Shown here in pieces: positions 46,601 through 58,788 of a stretch of DNA of 64,000 bases. A program made the translations under genes and the position numbers. Below the pieces are notes generated by a model. The model saw only the letters and a list, made by a program, of their open reading frames with translations, made no database searches and was not told where the DNA came from. The stretch is from Colius striatus (taxonomy: Eukaryota > Chordata > Aves > Coliiformes > Coliidae): NCBI RefSeq assembly GCF_028858725.1, contig NC_084767.1, positions 1,725,501 to 1,789,500 of the forward strand, given 5' to 3'. Position 1 is the stretch's first letter; each line of letters starts with the position of its first letter.

Positions 46601-48510
46601 GTATCTCAGTAAAGCAGTTAAAATTTGCTTGGGAAGAAAAACCAATTAAAAAAAAAAAAATCACAGCTTTTTGTGTCAGGTGTTGCCAATGTGTCAGCAG
46701 GAGAGAGCATCGACTCGTGGCAGAAAGGAGACGACCTTTACTATTTAACAGCACCTTTTGCTGCCAACTTTTTTACCCATTAACAACCTAGGCAGAAAAA
46801 AAAAAGATCAGGCCACTTGGGAAGAGAGAGGCAAGGCAGTCTGACAGTCCTCCTCTGGGTGGGCACTGCAGGATCACCACACTTCATGAAGGCTTTGTTT
46901 GAGGGGGGAAAAAAAATAGTGTGGAATCTACTGTTAAGCATAATATGCGCCTCTCTCTAGGTTTTCCCAACTTTGAGCTTTCATGGAATGCTGAAAGTGG
47001 GAAAGCAGGCAAAGAAAAAGGGAGTTCCTTTACTTGGTGACAAGTCCTTGAAATGGGAGGTTGCCTTCTTGCCTGGGTGCTTTGGCACAGTGCAGTGTTG
47101 TGCTCAGTCGATGAAGGAGGAGTGCACAGAGCCAGTTCTTCAGTGCAGCCTCCGTTACGTTGTGAGCATCCCCCTGCATCCTGCCTCTCACAGTTTGCAG
47201 AGGAAACCCAGTGGGAGAAAAAATAAGTAAGCAAATTTCTCCTTTTGAGGCAGGGATGGTAGGAAGCTTGGCTAGTTCTTGTTAGCTTCCTGGGGGTGCA
47301 GGAGAAAAGACTACTTTAGTGGAGGAAGATGGCTTGTCTCATGATGTTTACAAGTCCTTTAGATGTCACTGTAAGTGCTCTTGCTCTTAGCTGGTAGAAG
47401 TGAAGGCCTGTCAGGGAAGGAAAATGCCTTCTGATGTTCCCGGATAACTATTTTATTAGCTGCTAGCTTCATAGTGTACACTTGGATGACTTAGCTGGAG
47501 AAAATTAGTACACCTGAGACCTTCAGTCAGTCTTGTATTCGTTTAGAATGAAAAGGAGTTTGATCAGTTTGTGTAAAAACATATCCATCCTTTTTTCCTC
47601 TCAAAAGATCAGTGCTCTCCCTCAGGAAAGAAATGAAAGCTGCTCCTGCTCCTATAGCGATTGCTTCTGATTTCCACAGCTTCAGAGCAAAGTGCAGCTG
47701 TGTCATTGCATCTTCAGCACGACAGATCATTCCGAGATGAAAATGAGCGAAATGGGCCTCTTGAAAACAAAAATGGGCATTATGAGGGGAGCATTTGCAT
47801 TCACCTCTTTTCAAATAGTGTATGCATCCACTGTAGTTGCATGGACTGGGTCTTGTTATCTAGAAATCTTCCTTAACAAACCACAGAGGAGCAGAGTTGG
47901 GACCCACCAGACTGACATGGGATTGGACGTCATGTGCTGACAAATTCTGATCTCTACTGCCACTTGCTCACTGAATGGCCTTGGCAAGCCACTTCCCTCC
48001 CTCTCCCTCACACTCCACAGCGGTGATACCTCTGAGAGCAATCCTTGCCTGGCTTGCAAGGATTTGGGGAAGCAGCAAGTGCTACACAAGTGCTAAGTAT
48101 TGTTACTACAACTACCATGTGTCAGGTAAGCAGATAACATAGATCATCTGCCCTCTTCAGGCACTTGACTGTTAGCCTTATGTCTCAGCACACTGAAGAT
48201 GTGCAGGGTATCAGGTACAATGATGCACTTCAGTCTTGAAACGACTTACATCTTCAAGGTCAGATTTGGTGACTTCAATATCTGTCTTGCAGCTGCAATA
48301 CCATGTTTTGGTCAAATGGTGATAAATGAGAGTGTAACTCATTTGTAATTCCTTCTCTGTCTTCCTAAATATTTTGTTTCTTGGGAAGCTGATGCTGCTA
48401 TGAACATATCAAATAATACTGAAGTTGCAATATTCTGCTTTCCAGTTGTAAATGTTTGTATTTAAAATTGCTAAGACTGCAATGCAATAAATATATCCAT
48501 GTAGCAGTTT
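40648..48510 (+). other. LSM11: Probable long LSM11 3' UTR
   Basis: After the LSM11 stop there are 7.9 kb without a supported gene. AATAAA occurs at 43668-43673 and at 48486-48491. From memory, mammalian LSM11 has an unusually long last exon, so the UTR may reach either signal. Several plus-strand parts (about 42,370-43,560) are strongly T-rich. No exon, RNA gene or recognisable transposon was seen. RNA data are needed to set the end. Confidence 0.35.
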
Positions 48511-48560
48511 GCTTCAAAGCATGGGGTTTTTTTTGTGCTCTGTCAATATGCCTGTCTCAG

Positions 48561-48611
48561 TGGTGACTACTGCAGCCATGAGGACACCTGCCTGGATGTG
48601 GAGACCACCAG
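48561..48611 (+). other. Exon-like 51-nt Cys-containing segment
   Basis: Between a pyrimidine-rich acceptor (ATGCCTGTCTCAG) and a possible donor (CAG-GTCAGA) the frame reads GDYCSHEDTCLDVETT, phase 2 at both ends. No partner exon fits it clearly. This may be chance. Confidence 0.12.
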
Positions 48612-51600
48612 GTCAGAATGCCAGCACTGCCAGCTCAGCACATGATGTGGGGCAAACCTCATGTGTGGGTTCCAAGGTGTATTCATCTACAAAAGACGAA
48701 TATCGTTCTACCCATCTTTCAGAGGTGCAGAAGGGAAGAAAACTTCATGTTGATAAATGTAAGAACCCTTTCCCTGGCCACTCAAAGGTCTCTTACCTTA
48801 GTGTGTGCTCTTCCACCATGCCATCAGCAGACATGAGTTTTCCAGAAACCAGGGAGATCCAGAGCCAGCACCCAAGCATCTGCTACAGTGTGTGCATGAC
48901 CAGTGGGAATCTCACTTCCAGGAACATCCTTATTCCCGTGGTAAATGATGCTGATCTGTTTGGGTCAGAGATGCTAACTGTGTAGATGCAGCTTGCTGGA
49001 GACAGTGACACACCTGTTCTATGGAACTCAAGATTGCTTAAAGGAGTTATTCCCTTTGCAACTTGAGAACTGTTTAAAGAGAACAAAATCTGCAGTTTAA
49101 AGCCCTGCATGGCGATGTGACAGTGCATGTAATGAGAAGCATCAGACAGAGAATTCACACAAGAGGTCTGCAACCCATTGACTTTCATTTGCATTTTAAA
49201 GTGGTGTTTTACACTGAGAGTCTGCCCTGTCTTCCATGTGTCTGATGTTTCCCTGATGTCTTACAAGGTGATTTACAGTCAGCTGGCAGGGAGACTCTTG
49301 CTCTTTTAGATTGGAGTTCTCTCCATTTAATTTAGAAGTGCAAAAGGGCAGGACTTTTTCTTTGATATTCATGCAGGTGCTTAAGAGTAAACCTATGCTC
49401 AAATACCTTCCTATATTGGAGTCAAAGCTGTTGATTAAACTGCAGCAATTGTACTCCTAAGTTGTTGGGGAAACAAGTTCTGCACTGTCACAAAAGCAAC
49501 CTCAGCTTTTCTCATTGTGTTTTACTGCTTATAAATATTAGAAGATAAACTCTCTAACCTTTCTAGTGTGGTAAGTCCCGTTAGAACTCACTGCCACCTG
49601 AGTCAGAAACTTCCTGTGTTGACAGAGCAGCTGGGAGCATCTGTGCCCTTTCAGTGCTGCCGAGGCAGAAGTCGGCTGCCCGGATCCTGACATGGGTGTG
49701 AGGAGCTCACCCAACCCTCTCCACCGCCAGCTGCAATCACGACTTACAGCTGCTCATAAAGCAAATGCCCCTGCTCTGTCAGTTGGCTTCCTGTGATTTG
49801 CAGTGTGGGGCTTTTTTGCATGCAGGTGACATACCTCTGAGAGTATTTAAGCAGACATTTTGCTCATATCCAATGACACTGTTGCTCAAATTAAGGAGAA
49901 ATGATAGCTGGAGTGGTAAGGAAGACTCAAAAATTCCAGTTGTGATTTTTGTCTGCACTCCTGGAGCTCTATAAAGTTTTCACCTCCTCTTTCTGATGTT
50001 GCTTTGTCCTTGGTTTGAGAAGAGCTGAAAATTGTAAATGGGTAAGTTAGAGGGAGGAGACATCCCTCCTAGCTATGAGGTTATGCCTCTTGTAGCAATG
50101 CTGAGGCTGGTTTTTTTCCTGATCAAATCCTACCTGAATCCTCTGAACAATTCTTCTCAACTTCAAGCTATATCTTCTTGCTGTGAATGATTTATTATCC
50201 CAAACAACTATCTTATTCCCCAGTTTTTTACAAGCCTTGGAGATCTCTCTCATCTTGGCATTTATGAGCCTGTCAGTCATCTTTCATAACATGGCCAATT
50301 TCTTAGGTTAGATCATGAGCCTTCCACAGCCTTGCATTCCTCAGTTCCTTATATGACCTGAATGATGAAGGGTATGTGGAAAATTAAATCTTAATAATAC
50401 AGATAAATGTGTTGTCTGATTCACAGGTTCAGTTTATGGGTCAGTCTGGGGGAAGCTCATAGCCTGCTTGAAATTTAAGCAGTATCTTAATATTTAAAAT
50501 AGGTATCATTAGGTTTCTGAGTTAACAGACAGTGAATACAAACTGAAGAGTACATACCAGCACCAGGTGGGTTGGATATTCTGAGAATGCCCATCTGCCT
50601 TGACTCTGCTGAACGTAGGGGTAGTTTTTGTGAAGCTCTAGCAAGATAAGTGCATCTCACAAGATTTGTTCCTTCTCAACCCTGGGCTGTGGGTGCAACT
50701 TCAACAGGAGAAGGTAATTGTTTGGATCCTGATGGCTGCTTTGAGGATCCTGCTCCACACGTCCCTGTCAACATCTCAGCACTTCTCCCCTCCTTGCCTC
50801 TCCTTTTACCTTTTGCTGTACTTGACAAATTTTGAATCAGGTGTTTTTATTATAGCCCCTGAAGATCACTCCCAAGTCTCCTTTGTGTTCTATTCATCTA
50901 TACTGGTCTCTGACCAGCTGAAGTGTTGATATTTCATATCACTTGCTTGCCTTGATTTTGCTGTTGCCCAGCTCTGTCATTCCTTCCCCTCCAGTTGCTG
51001 GTTGTGTCATTACAAGCTGCAGCCACTGCTGGGGTGATTTTGCTGGTGAGGTTGCCCACTCAGTGCAGCATGGCTGCCTTGTGCTTGGGAAAGGGGGGAT
51101 ACAGAGGTCAGGCTGGGCCTGGACGTGTCTCTTGTACAAGAAGTAGTAGGCAAAAGAAGCACACGGGGCAAGCTGTAAAGAATCACACTGGGATACTACT
51201 ATTTATGCAGTGTCTTTTAAAAGGTAGTTAGGAGAATGAAGGGTTAGATCCCGTATATGTAACAAATAATCTGTGGCAATTGCCTAGAGGCTTTTATGAC
51301 TTAATGTTGGTGGTCTGAACTCCTCTGGGACAGAGCTCCAGAGCTCCCCAGACCTTGTTCCTGCAACCACCAGTATGAATGGGCCAAAACAGAGAGAGAG
51401 AACCCAGCTGTGGTGCTCCCTTGGGAAACCCATCCCAGGTAGGAGAGGGATGGGCACGGCCAGGGCCGAGGTGCCTGTCCTGGGCACGGACCCTGCTCTC
51501 TGGAAAAAGATGAGAAATTTTCAGAGCCTCCGGATTTCTCTCACCTATGAGCACTAAATGCTTCAAAAAGATTGTTTGAAGAATCTCCTACCTGTTACAG

Positions 51601-51650
51601 CCCTTCACGTTGCTCTTTCATTCACCTGTGTGTGAATGATCCTCCCCTCA
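48612..51650. other. Intergenic region downstream of LSM11
   Basis: 3 kb without a supported gene. Small frames, such as 50,650-50,835 plus with a hydrophobic end, lack splice support and family motifs. Confidence 0.6.
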
Positions 51651-51691
51651 GGCTCAGGTGTTGGTGATGGTGAGGCCAGGCGGACTTCGAC

Positions 51692-51751
51692 GAGCCCTGG
51701 GACAACTCTAACGAGCAGAAAATCCGCCGAGGCTCCCTCTACCGAAAAGGT
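51692..51751 (+). CDS. Candidate exon A of an unrecognised gene
   Basis: The frame reads ADFDEPWDNSNEQKIRRGSL then YRK and ends in phase 1 at a consensus donor (AAAAG-GTGAGT). Third codon positions are almost all G or C (GCG GAC TTC GAC GAG CCC), as in real bird exons. The acceptor is uncertain: CCAG just before 51,692 or GTGAG at 51,687 (two extra bases plus Gln), because a TGA lies upstream in this frame. A second frame (EARRTSTSPGT...) is also open, with a better acceptor near 51,652. Family not recognised. Confidence 0.35.
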
Positions 51752-51863
51752 GAGTTTAGTGGGGCGCGCTGGAGTGGGGGGAGCGGACCCCCTTGCCCTT
51801 CCCAGACACCCAGGTCCGAAGAACTCGAACCGCCGCTGCGGCCCTGGCCCGCTCCCCCGCTGC

Positions 51864-51877
51864 CCGCCAGGTGGCAG
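51864..51877 (+). promoter_or_regulatory. CTCF-like binding site
   Basis: CCGCCAGGTGGCAG matches the CTCF core consensus CCRSYAGRKGGCRS at every position. It lies in the CpG island. Confidence 0.55.
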
Positions 51878-54483
51878 CGAAACCCCGCGGCGGGAAGGGC
51901 GGGACGGGCCCCGAGGGCGGCGGGAGCGCTCCCGCCTCAGAGCACAGCAGGGAGCGGGCGGGCCTCCGGCAGCAGTGGGTTTCCCTAACAGCTCCGTGCT
52001 GGGAAGCTGCTGGGCTGCCCATGGGATGGGCCTCTCCACCGTCTTTTCCCTGAGACACGCAGGCCGCCTGCCTCACTGTGTGTCCTCCAGGTCACAGCCG
52101 TGTCTGTAGGAATGGGTGGCGGTGAGAGCGGGGCAGCCACAAATGCCAAGTGGAACCGTGGGGTGTGTGTGGGATGTTACCTAGCCCCCGAGCTGGGATG
52201 TTCAGATGCTGCATCCCCTGCTTGGTTGTGTCAGGCCCCGAAGGCTGCAGCCCTCATGTGAACACGTTGGAATCACTTCCCACCTCAACAGGCCAAACCA
52301 AGTTCTCCTGTAGTTGTCCTGGAGTGGTCACACATCTGAAGTTGCTGAGAAAGAGATCTCACCTCCAGGGGCTGACAACAGGAAGCCATGGGCAGGAACT
52401 GGCCCCAGATTGTCACTGTGTTGGCTTAGGGGCATTCTCTGCTGATTGATCCCCGTGTCTTGCACCAGAGTGTGCAAAGGGAATGCCAGGGTTGGCACAT
52501 CACTAGTTTTCTCACAGGGAATAGGTGAGCACAAATCTGAAGACTTTGCTGGGAGCCCTTGTCAGAGAAGAGTGACTGGGCCAAGCTTCAGGAGCGGCAG
52601 CACGGCTCTCAGGAAACAGTTATATGTGGCTTTAGGTACATGAGTAGCATTCCGATGTGAATGATGACTCTGCCTGGAGGAGATGATGGCTGTAGGAGAG
52701 CAGGAGTAACTGCTGTTTGGTGGTCAGTGTACTAGAACGTGACTCGAAGCAGTGACCACCAGCAGATGCTGCCCAGACTGTTAAAACAGGGCTCCTTGGG
52801 TATTCATATCTTGTTGTATATTTACAGACAGAAACCATTTATCATTTATGCACAATGATGCAGTGGACTAAATCCCATGAAACACTACGCTTTGAGAATA
52901 GAGATGCTGTGACAGAACTTTCTAAATGCACCAGCACAGCCTTAAAGAAGGAAACCAACCCCTTTCTGTCCTGCCCTTTGGAGGGATGAAGCTCAAGTCC
53001 ATTAAGTTTTTCCCATCAGGAAAAGGATGTGGGAGTTTGAGTTTAAAAGCTGGTACTGACGTGCCCATGGCATAGAGCAGCAGGAAGGATGGCAAACAGG
53101 ATACTGTGCTGCACTTGGCAGAAAGGGCGTGAAACGGTGCTGTGGCTGCAGAGGTTGGAGTCAGCGTGGTGAGAGCATGGGCAAAGCTGCAAGTTAGAAA
53201 GCAGAAAGTTACCAAGCTCATACTTCCCTGCTGCAAAGAAGGGCTTTTTGCTGATTGCTTTTGGGAAAGGCAAGCAAATGTTAGGCAACATCCCAAAGCT
53301 GTCAAAATGATGGGTGGAAGAACCAACTGGAGGAAAACTGATTTTTAGTTTCTTGAACAGTTTGAAATGAGAGCTATGTGGGAAGCTGAAAAGAAGGGAG
53401 GGGACTCTCAGCAGGACCTCCTTGCACCCAGGGCTCTGTTGGGAGGCAGTTTCAGACACAGAGATGAACAAGTTCATAACAACGCTCAAGGGAATACATT
53501 TAACCCTCTCCTGCTGCCTGCTCTAACGCCTTGTGAACGTGAGTAGGAACGTGCCTGGCTGTGGGTCGGGAGAGGCTTATCTCGTGAAAGCAGAGGTGAT
53601 GTTTGCTTCTCAAATTGCATGTGTTTGCATTGTTTTGTAAACCAGATGTTGTAGTATCTGTAATTGTGCAGAATATGCAGGTCCAAGTGTCCACCTGCAG
53701 GCACCTCTGAGCAGGTGTCACCTGGCCATCGGTGTTGTGTGTGCTGGGGGTGTCAAGGTGCACTGACACTGTAACTTGCCCTAAAAATCAGCCCAACGGT
53801 GTGAATCGGTATCAACTCCAGTCTCTTGCAGCTCACCTTCTGCTCCCAGTGTGTCACTTGTATGGCAGTAACCTTTGCACAAGTGCACAACTTTCACACC
53901 TGCTTTGCATCTGCACCCTCCTGGCGTGCTGACAGTTTTATCCCCGTAAGATGGTTGGTATTAATGAATTTATTTTAAAAGCAGCCATGTGCTTGTCGTT
54001 CCTTGTTGGGTCAAAATGCTCTGAAGTCACCCATTCCTCAGCTGGCTGTTTTAATTAAAAACACAGACTCTTTTAAAAGAGGATTGTACCATTCCCAACT
54101 ATTCAAGACAAGGAAAACGTTAGTGCAGCAGAGTGTGAATCGAGAGCCATCCTCTACCCTGGCCTTACATCTATTACCATGTGTAAACTAATGAACAAAG
54201 AGCTGGCGTTTGTCACAATATCCAATGTAAGGGCTTTCAAAAAGTGCTGCTGGCTGACAAGGAAAGATTGCAAGAGGCTGCAGCCCCTGACCTCAACAAA
54301 GGCTTCAAAGGAAGCTCCTGAAAAGTTCTTTTTTTCAGCACAAAAAAGAAATTCTCCTGGTACTGTAGCAGCCAGCACACTTTGGTAGTTGAAACTACTT
54401 CAGGGCTTCTGCTGACTGGGTGGAAACATCTTTGTTTTGCATATAAATGCTGTTCTGTGCTGTCTTGTTTTTTTTTCCTCCAG

Positions 54484-54609
54484 TTGAGACTGACAAGATA
54501 CACATCTGCAGCAACCCATCCCAGCCACACAGGTGCCAGTCCCTGCACTGGGATGCTGAAGTCCCAGCTCCCAACGAAAGGGAAGACCCTGCCTCTCCCA
54601 AAGAAAAAG
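54484..54609 (+). CDS. Candidate exon B of an unrecognised gene
   Basis: A very good acceptor (TTTTTTTTTCCTCCAG) and donor (AAAAAG-GTGAGG) frame 126 nt, a multiple of three. Entered in the phase left by candidate exon A it reads VETDKIHICSNPSQPHR, then SLHWDAEVPAPNEREDPA and SPKEK, without a stop, and leaves in phase 1. A second frame is also open. No known domain is seen. Confidence 0.4.
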
Positions 54610-55739
54610 GTGAGGAACTCCCCAACTGCTGAGGCTTCTTTCTTTGCTGTGAGTCTGTCCCTGGAGTGGGAGCAAACAACCAAGTCTGGGGGTGGTAGAG
54701 GGAGCCCAGGGACTGTGCAGCACAGGAGGCAGCAATGCAACATGCAGCACAGCTCTGGGGGGGGCAGAAGCTGCTGAGCTCACACAAACTGCTGCGCACA
54801 TGGCGGCTGAGCAGGTTGCTTGGCCATAGCTTCAGCTCTGTGCCCTCTCACCACGTTGGCTGCCCCAGCTGTTTCGCTGCCCAGGGTCGGGCTGCGCTCT
54901 GTTGCAGACGCCAGCTCATTCCCTCTTCCTGCAGCCCCGTTGTTGCTCTTGTCAGGCTGCACGTCCTACAGCCAGAGACTGACCTGTGCGCTGGACCGTA
55001 CCTGCTGGACGGCGTTCCCGAGCCCTGCAACCATCACCCCATCACTGGAGGCCTGGCTGCTGCCCACAGGGGAGACCAGGGCAGCTCACCTGCCCAAAGC
55101 AGTTTGTCTCTAATTAAGTTGAAAACTGTCATCCTGTCTCGCCTCCTGCCTGTAGCCAGCCCAGGGCCACGAACACAGGCCGAGGGCAGCTGACCCTTAA
55201 TGCCACAGCCACGCCGGCCAACAGGCTGTGCCCACTGGTGCGGGCAGAGCACAGAGCTCCCCTCAGGCTCACCTTTCCAACCCTGTTTTGTCTGCAGATA
55301 CTTAAGAGGTTTCCTGTAAGCTACAAGCCCCCAGCACAGCAGTGAAAGCATCTGGTTTTGCCCTTTCCCACTGCTCAAAGACAATGTCCCTGGGACAGAG
55401 ATCAGGTGCAAGTTCTGACCACCAGCAGCTTGCGCCCTGCTCGGTGCCCCCAGTGCTGTTACAAACCTGGAGCCCTGGGAAGGTGACACTGTGACAGCTG
55501 TATGGATGAGACAAAAATGGAGACTGTCCCAGCACTAGGCAGGGAGATACACACATCAAACCAGGCTGGAAAAGCACCTGGAGATCAGTTTAGGAAGCTC
55601 AAAGTGGAGGTAAAATTCCTCCTCTCCTTTTGACACCTTGGTGGGACTTGGGAGGATGTTGGTCCCTGGCTGGAAGGACGAGGGTCAAGGGGCAAACAGA
55701 GGTGAGAGTAGGCAGTGAAAGAGCAGCTGAATTTCCTGA

Positions 55740-57260
55740 CTTTTAGGAATTTAACCCTTAGCATTCTCTCATCTTGGATTTTGTTTGCAAATCAAAAATG
55801 GTGAAAGATTTTGGTAACCTTATAGTATCACCAACAGTTTGTTAAAAGACTAATTGCCAAGTAGCTTATGCATGTGGGACCATTAGTAATTCTGTAGCTA
55901 TGCAAATTAAAACAGTGATGTATGATTTATAGCTTTAATAATGTTCTGAAGGCTCTTAAATTTTAATCACTTGCAACATCCTTTTTAATATTCAATTACT
56001 TTATTAACTAATTAGGTCACTTGCTGAAAAAGCACATAAGGCTGGTGCTATTTTAATATCAGCTGAACATCACAAAATACCTTTGAAATGGTGTAAATGG
56101 TTTATTTATTTTAAATAGATCATTAAGATGCTATAATTAATAAATCAATTACAGCAAAAAGACAAGGAATTGATAGGTGCCAAACCACAACAGCAGCAGC
56201 TCCTCCACTTGCTTTAGAAAGGGGTCCTAGGGCTGCTGAAGGGTGACCGTGGCCACTGAAGCACCTTCCTAGGTAATTCGTATTCAGCTGAAGGGATAAG
56301 GTTTCAAGATAGGCTCGGTTCATTATAGATGCTTTTTGTATGAATTTAGCTTTCTGATTGATAAAAGCTCCACAAATGACCTTGAAAAGTTAAAACATTT
56401 AAAAAGACATCCCTCCTTTACAGCTTGCTCTTTTGTCTATCTCCAAGAGAAGATAAAACCTTATAACATCCTGGTCCTGCTAATGCAGGGATGAAAGGCA
56501 GAGCTGGAGGGGGGAAGGTGGGCTGCTCCTCCCTCACCTACTTGCTCTGCTAAAAAGGGATGTGCCCCTCTGAGCCCACACAGCTGCTGCTCTGTAGTGC
56601 AGAGCTTTGCATCTCCCAAGTTTACACCTTGGTGTGAAACCTGAAGCCTGAGAAGTTAAATTTGTTGCTGGTGTGGCTGCCAACTCTGAAATGGACTTTG
56701 AATAATCTATTTTAAAACTTAGTAATTAAGAGCAAGGCAAATACTACTCTAGGAACGAAATCAATCTTTTTAAACAGATCTTAGCATAAATTACAGCATT
56801 GTGATGCTACAAAGTGCAAAAGTTTTCTCTCTCCAGTTGCTTGAAAAGATCTGCAGTAAGTCAGATTCCGTTTCAACCGTTCTTGCTTCCATTTGCTTGT
56901 AACTAGACATCTGTAAATCAGGGGGCAGAAAGCTTAATGCTGCAGTGATCTTTTTGCTAAACGTGACTGCCCTTTACCACTCAGTTGCAAAGACAACAAT
57001 TACTTTCAATTTACAGAGAGCTTCCTGAGGACTAAAATACGTCTGGTCTCATTCTGGCTCTAAAGCAGAGTCCACATGCGGTACAGGACTGCTGCTCCAG
57101 TGCCCAGAACCAGACAGAAAAGCCACCCCTACCTCTGTCCCAGGGCAGCCTCCAGACCCGGGAGTCGCCACTTGCCAAGTACCTTGTACCATAACTGAAG
57201 CTTCAGATGAAATCCTTTATTTTCTTAACAAAATTCTGCTTCATTAACTTTTCTCATCAA
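55740..57260. promoter_or_regulatory. AT-rich, homeobox-motif-rich non-coding stretch (candidate enhancer)
   Basis: Contains a perfect POU octamer ATGCAAAT (55900-55907) running into TAA, several TAATTA/ATTAGT/TTAATTA-type cores (ATTAGTAATT, AACTAATTAGG, AGTAATTAAG) and long open-chromatin-like AT blocks, with no repeat signature and no coding frame. This composition is typical of conserved vertebrate developmental enhancers. The developmental gene EBF1 lies beyond CLINT1 in this syntenic block. Confidence 0.35.
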
Positions 57261-57949
57261 AATAATTATCGTTGCTTCCAGAGGCTGCTGTTCAGTGTGA
57301 CTCTCCATGGAAAGGCAGAACATGCTGGGCTGACCTGAGCTGGACCAGACAGCCACGAGAAGGGACAAGGATGCCTGAATCCCCTTCACGTGATATGGGA
57401 GCTGCCACAGGAACTAACAGTGCAGAACAACACAAACATGAGATACCAAACGTTACTACAGGCTGGAACAAGAGATGCTGCCACACATCTCGGAACAAGT
57501 CAGATACAACTCTTTGGGGGTCAGAGATATTAATACAGTCAAATGAGGTCATCCTCACAGTTTTTAGGAGTGTTTATTTCACCCTACAACAATCCTGTTG
57601 TATGATGCAGCTCAGGGGTTGTTCTTGGCCTCTTTACAAAGCCCCAGGTCTCAGTCAAATCACAGTCACGTACCTTCTCCCCAGTCTTTTATTCACGTGA
57701 CCGATTCCTGCGTCCCTCAAATCACTTGGGTAAGAAACCCTCATGTCCTCCTCTACCAAACAAAAAAACCCACAGATTAACTGGAGCTATGAACAAAAAG
57801 GCACCAGTGCCTCAAACACAACTGGTTCCAGGACAAATACCGAGGGAAAGTGGAACAGCAAAGCGGGGCGAGCGCGTCCCTCTGCCTGCACCCCGCAGCC
57901 ACCACGGAGCCGCCGGTACCCAGAAGCGGCCGTTAACCTCCGCGGTGCG

Positions 57950-58260
57950 ATTCAATGTGACAGTGACACTTCACAGCACATTGCACCCAATCTCATTTGA
58001 AGCTGACAAAGATTGTTTCTGTTTTATATCTATTGGTTTATTAATGGGCTACAGCCTCTTAAGCAGATGCATGTTCATTAGATAGCCAGCTGTTAAGGTT
58101 CCCAGATGTCGAAAGAAGCTCTGTCTTGGAATGCGTTCTTCCTCCCCCTCCCTGGCCTTATCATGAAACAAAGTAATTGTAGCTCTATTAAAGAACCAGT
58201 TAATTACTGAACCAGTACCTTCTGGCATGATTAAAAATAAAGAAAGCCTGCAAGTTTGCG
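57950..58260. promoter_or_regulatory. Second candidate conserved non-coding element
   Basis: Unique AT-rich sequence with TTTATTAATGG and AGTTAATTACTG cores and no coding frame. Support is from composition only. Confidence 0.2.
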
Positions 58261-58696
58261 AGGAGTAAAGACATTTTTGAACATGGGAGATGAGCTGGCA
58301 GGCACAGAGCTTACATAGCTGTACAGACCTGGATTACTCCGTGTGAAGAAGCCCCGGCTGCAGGGCTACACAAAGTTCTGCAAAGGCACCTTTCTTCATT
58401 TTCTGCGTCCTGCAGGATTTCCCCCTTGCCTCTTATCCTCCCTTAGATGAACAGTGGACGCAGAAGCACACAAAATTAAAAATGAGACACATCTAAATTT
58501 TTAAAGGTCATTGTTACGCAGAGAAGCAAACTTGCACAGCATCCCAGATAGATAAAACTGTAGCCAGCTCATTGAACAAGCTGCACAGATTGACTTACAA
58601 ATTCCACAGGCTGTCCTTTTCAGTCTCGCCACATTAACCAGGCTCACCTGGTTGTCTTTGCAACTTACTATTTTTCCCTTTCTTTCTTTCCTTAAG

Positions 58697-58788
58697 GTAT
58701 TAAAAGCAGCCCTTTGCAGCACAGCTACAACCACCACCGTCCTCCAGCCACCACCCCCACAAAGCCCTTCTCCCACGGAAAGGTTTAA
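58697..58788 (+). CDS. Candidate terminal exon C of an unrecognised gene
   Basis: Acceptor CTTTCTTTCTTTCCTTAAG. In the phase left by candidate exon B it reads GIKSSPLQHSYNHHRPPATT and PTKPFSHGKV to TAA at 58786-58788. In the alternative chain frame (VLKAALCSTATTTTVLQPPP...) it stays open to TAG at 58976-58978. An AATAAA follows near 59,304. If one of these chains is expressed, the gene lies between LSM11 and CLINT1, where I know of no mammalian coding gene. Confidence 0.3.

Larger units (their letters stand above)
51640..51970. promoter_or_regulatory. Isolated CpG island between LSM11 and CLINT1
   Basis: About 330 bp of high GC and CpG density in an otherwise AT-rich region, not at the start of any known neighbour. 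It begins in the exon-like segment ending at 51,751 and extends rightward. It could be an orphan promoter, an enhancer or an insulator. Confidence 0.75.

Noticed and set aside
48509-48985. 158-codon plus-strand frame
   Set aside because: Low-complexity composition and no motif; another frame over part of it is more exon-like and is listed as weak.
50650-50835. 61-codon frame with a hydrophobic C-terminus (possible GPI-anchored tail)
   Set aside because: Attractive end but no signal peptide, no partner exon in phase and no family; probably chance.
53043-53489. 148-codon minus-strand frame
   Set aside because: No motif, and it lies inside the intron of the candidate plus-strand gene without splice sites of its own.
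57272-57700. 142-codon plus-strand frame
   Set aside because: Preceded by a fair acceptor, but composition is not coding-like and no donor or partner fits well.
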